In this document: positions 63,534 to 64,000 of the stretch, piece after piece
Numbering within the stretch: the stretch's first letter is position 1
How the letters are laid out: every line of letters begins with the position of its first letter
Assembly: GCA_022823725.1 (NCBI GenBank)
Contig: JAJEHL010000005.1
Coordinates: forward strand, 1-64,000
DNA from: Candidatus Latescibacterota bacterium
GTDB lineage: Bacteria; Latescibacterota; UBA2968
Direction of reading: 5' to 3'
DNA: 64,000 nucleotides
Notes under the pieces: generated by a model
What the model saw: the letters and a program-made list of their open reading frames with translations, nothing else
Told to the model about the DNA's origin: nothing
The model's database searches: none
Made by a program: the position numbers and the translations under genes

Positions 63534-64000
63534 GGGGAGGTATCCTGTTTTTTGCTGAGTAGCGCGCTGCTGTGCTTTTCTTCGAGTTGACGCGCTTGCA
63601 CATAGTTGCCCTGACTTTTGGCAATCCGATGAAATTCTTCCCAGTAGCGTTCTGGCGAGATGCGATAGGCCATCTCCGCGGCCTGGTATGCTTTTGCACC
63701 CACATTTTGCAGATCGGAGTTGAAATAGGCAATAGCCAGGGTGATCAGGGCTTCGCCGCGGTCTTGCCAGCCAAAGGAGGTTACAGGATAAATGGTAGAG
63801 ATGGCCTCGCGGTACGCGCCTTCTTTGAGTTTTACGCTCGCCAAACTGAGTGAAAGCCCACCGTAGGTATCGCACACTCTCGGTTCGTATTGGTTGTGCG
63901 CGTATGCGTATTTGGCATATTCAACGGCTTTGGGCAAGTCGTCCCGGTAAGCGGTGAAGGCCATGTCGAGATAGAGGGCGGCGCGAGAGGTGTCGGATCT
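63530..64000 (-). CDS. TPR-repeat protein, 5' end outside the window
   Basis: An open frame runs from the right edge to TGA at 63532-63530. About 155 residues are visible, containing helical pairs with the tetratricopeptide spacing (AVEYAKYAYAHNQYEPRVCDTYGGLSL, EALITLAIAYFNSDLQNVGAKAYQAAE, ERYWEEFHRIAKSQGNYVQA). TPRs bind proteins or peptides. It overlaps the PEGA-protein start by four bases, so the two genes form an operon. The upstream part of the protein cannot be seen. Confidence 0.72.
   Translation of the reverse strand, partial: RSDTSRAALYLDMAFTAYRDDLPKAVEYAKYAYAHNQYEPRVCDTYGGLSLSLASVKLKEGAYREAISTIYPVTSFGWQDRGEALITLAIAYFNSDLQNVGAKAYQAAEMAYRISPERYWEEFHRIAKSQGNYVQARQLEEKHSSALLSKKQDTSP

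Noticed and set aside
61833-63875. Longer PEGA-protein start at 63875
   Set aside because: The first 114 residues would overlap the TPR gene in another frame and are arginine-rich without structure. The signal peptide starting at 63533 gives a clear natural N-terminus.
1-64000. CRISPR arrays, insertion sequences, prophage, tRNA and rRNA genes
   Set aside because: No repeat-spacer regularity, transposase or integrase motif, phage structural gene, or tRNA/rRNA signature was seen. The short intergenic repeats are tandem and too short for CRISPR.

Overview
The window comes from a Gram-negative, heterotrophic bacterium. The evidence is a TonB-dependent outer-membrane receptor, MreB/MreC, anhydro-MurNAc kinase, outer-membrane-type barrel proteins and a secreted protein ending in a FlgD-like Ig domain with the NPFNPSTTIEY signature. 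That signature, together with many Gfo/Idh/MocA oxidoreductases, enolase-superfamily enzymes, a phytanoyl-CoA-type dioxygenase and a sulfatase-fold enzyme, suggests a Latescibacterota- or Poribacteria-like lineage (FCB-group flavour). This placement is inference from gene content and was not tested by a search. I saw no rRNA, tRNA, CRISPR array, prophage or insertion sequence. The only mobile-type accessory element recognised is one small toxin-antitoxin pair.

Layout. 1-12 kb: a TonB receptor, an RraA-like aldolase, a divergent enolase-superfamily enzyme, a Gfo/Idh/MocA enzyme, an orphan DNA adenine methyltransferase, a secreted beta-helix protein, a VOC protein, a toxin-antitoxin pair, and a coupled PhyH dioxygenase/2-hydroxyacid dehydrogenase pair. 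12.06-12.25 kb: a promoter and a structured RNA ending in a terminator. 12.4-25.2 kb: a long same-strand array that looks like sugar or sugar-acid catabolism (two transporters, two enolase-superfamily enzymes, a TIM-barrel isomerase, an SIS isomerase, two Gfo/Idh/MocA enzymes), with a predicted aminopeptidase and an MFS-spermidine synthase fusion among them. 25.2-30 kb: a disulfide oxidoreductase, an Ldh-type dehydrogenase, a glycosyltransferase and anmK. 30.3-37.5 kb: a tight tetrapyrrole operon (CcsA/HemX-like, sirC-like, hemA, hemC, CobA-HemD fusion) with a heparinase II/III-family gene translationally coupled inside it. 37.6-43.3 kb: a cohesin-like secreted protein, a Gfo/Idh/MocA variant, a 51-residue membrane protein, a DUF402 protein, galU, and mreB-mreC. 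43.3-52.2 kb: an old-yellow-enzyme homologue, a 2-hydroxyacid dehydrogenase, asd under a lysine riboswitch, a sulfatase-fold enzyme with threonine at the nucleophile position, a CsiD/GlaH-like dioxygenase, and a dockerin/beta-helix secreted protein. 52.2-64 kb: a sigma-54 promoter driving hsp20 with clpB downstream, a Gfo/Idh/MocA enzyme, a penicillin-acylase-family hydrolase, a DUF5916 barrel protein, a PEGA protein and a truncated TPR protein.

How it fits together. Much of the window looks aimed at polysaccharide and sugar-acid breakdown: outer-membrane uptake, secreted beta-helix proteins, and cytoplasmic dehydratases, isomerases and NAD(P)-dependent oxidoreductases. These accessory genes are interleaved with core genes for tetrapyrrole, cell-wall, aspartate/lysine and chaperone functions. 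Regulation can be read directly in several places: a lysine riboswitch on asd, a near-perfect -24/-12 promoter on hsp20, several TTGACA-type promoters with 17-base spacers, and eight hairpin terminators including the one that ends the structured RNA. Four families of short intergenic repeats (ACGCAGATGA, AACTGAC, AATTAAGAATTA, GTAAGACGTAAG) recur between genes.
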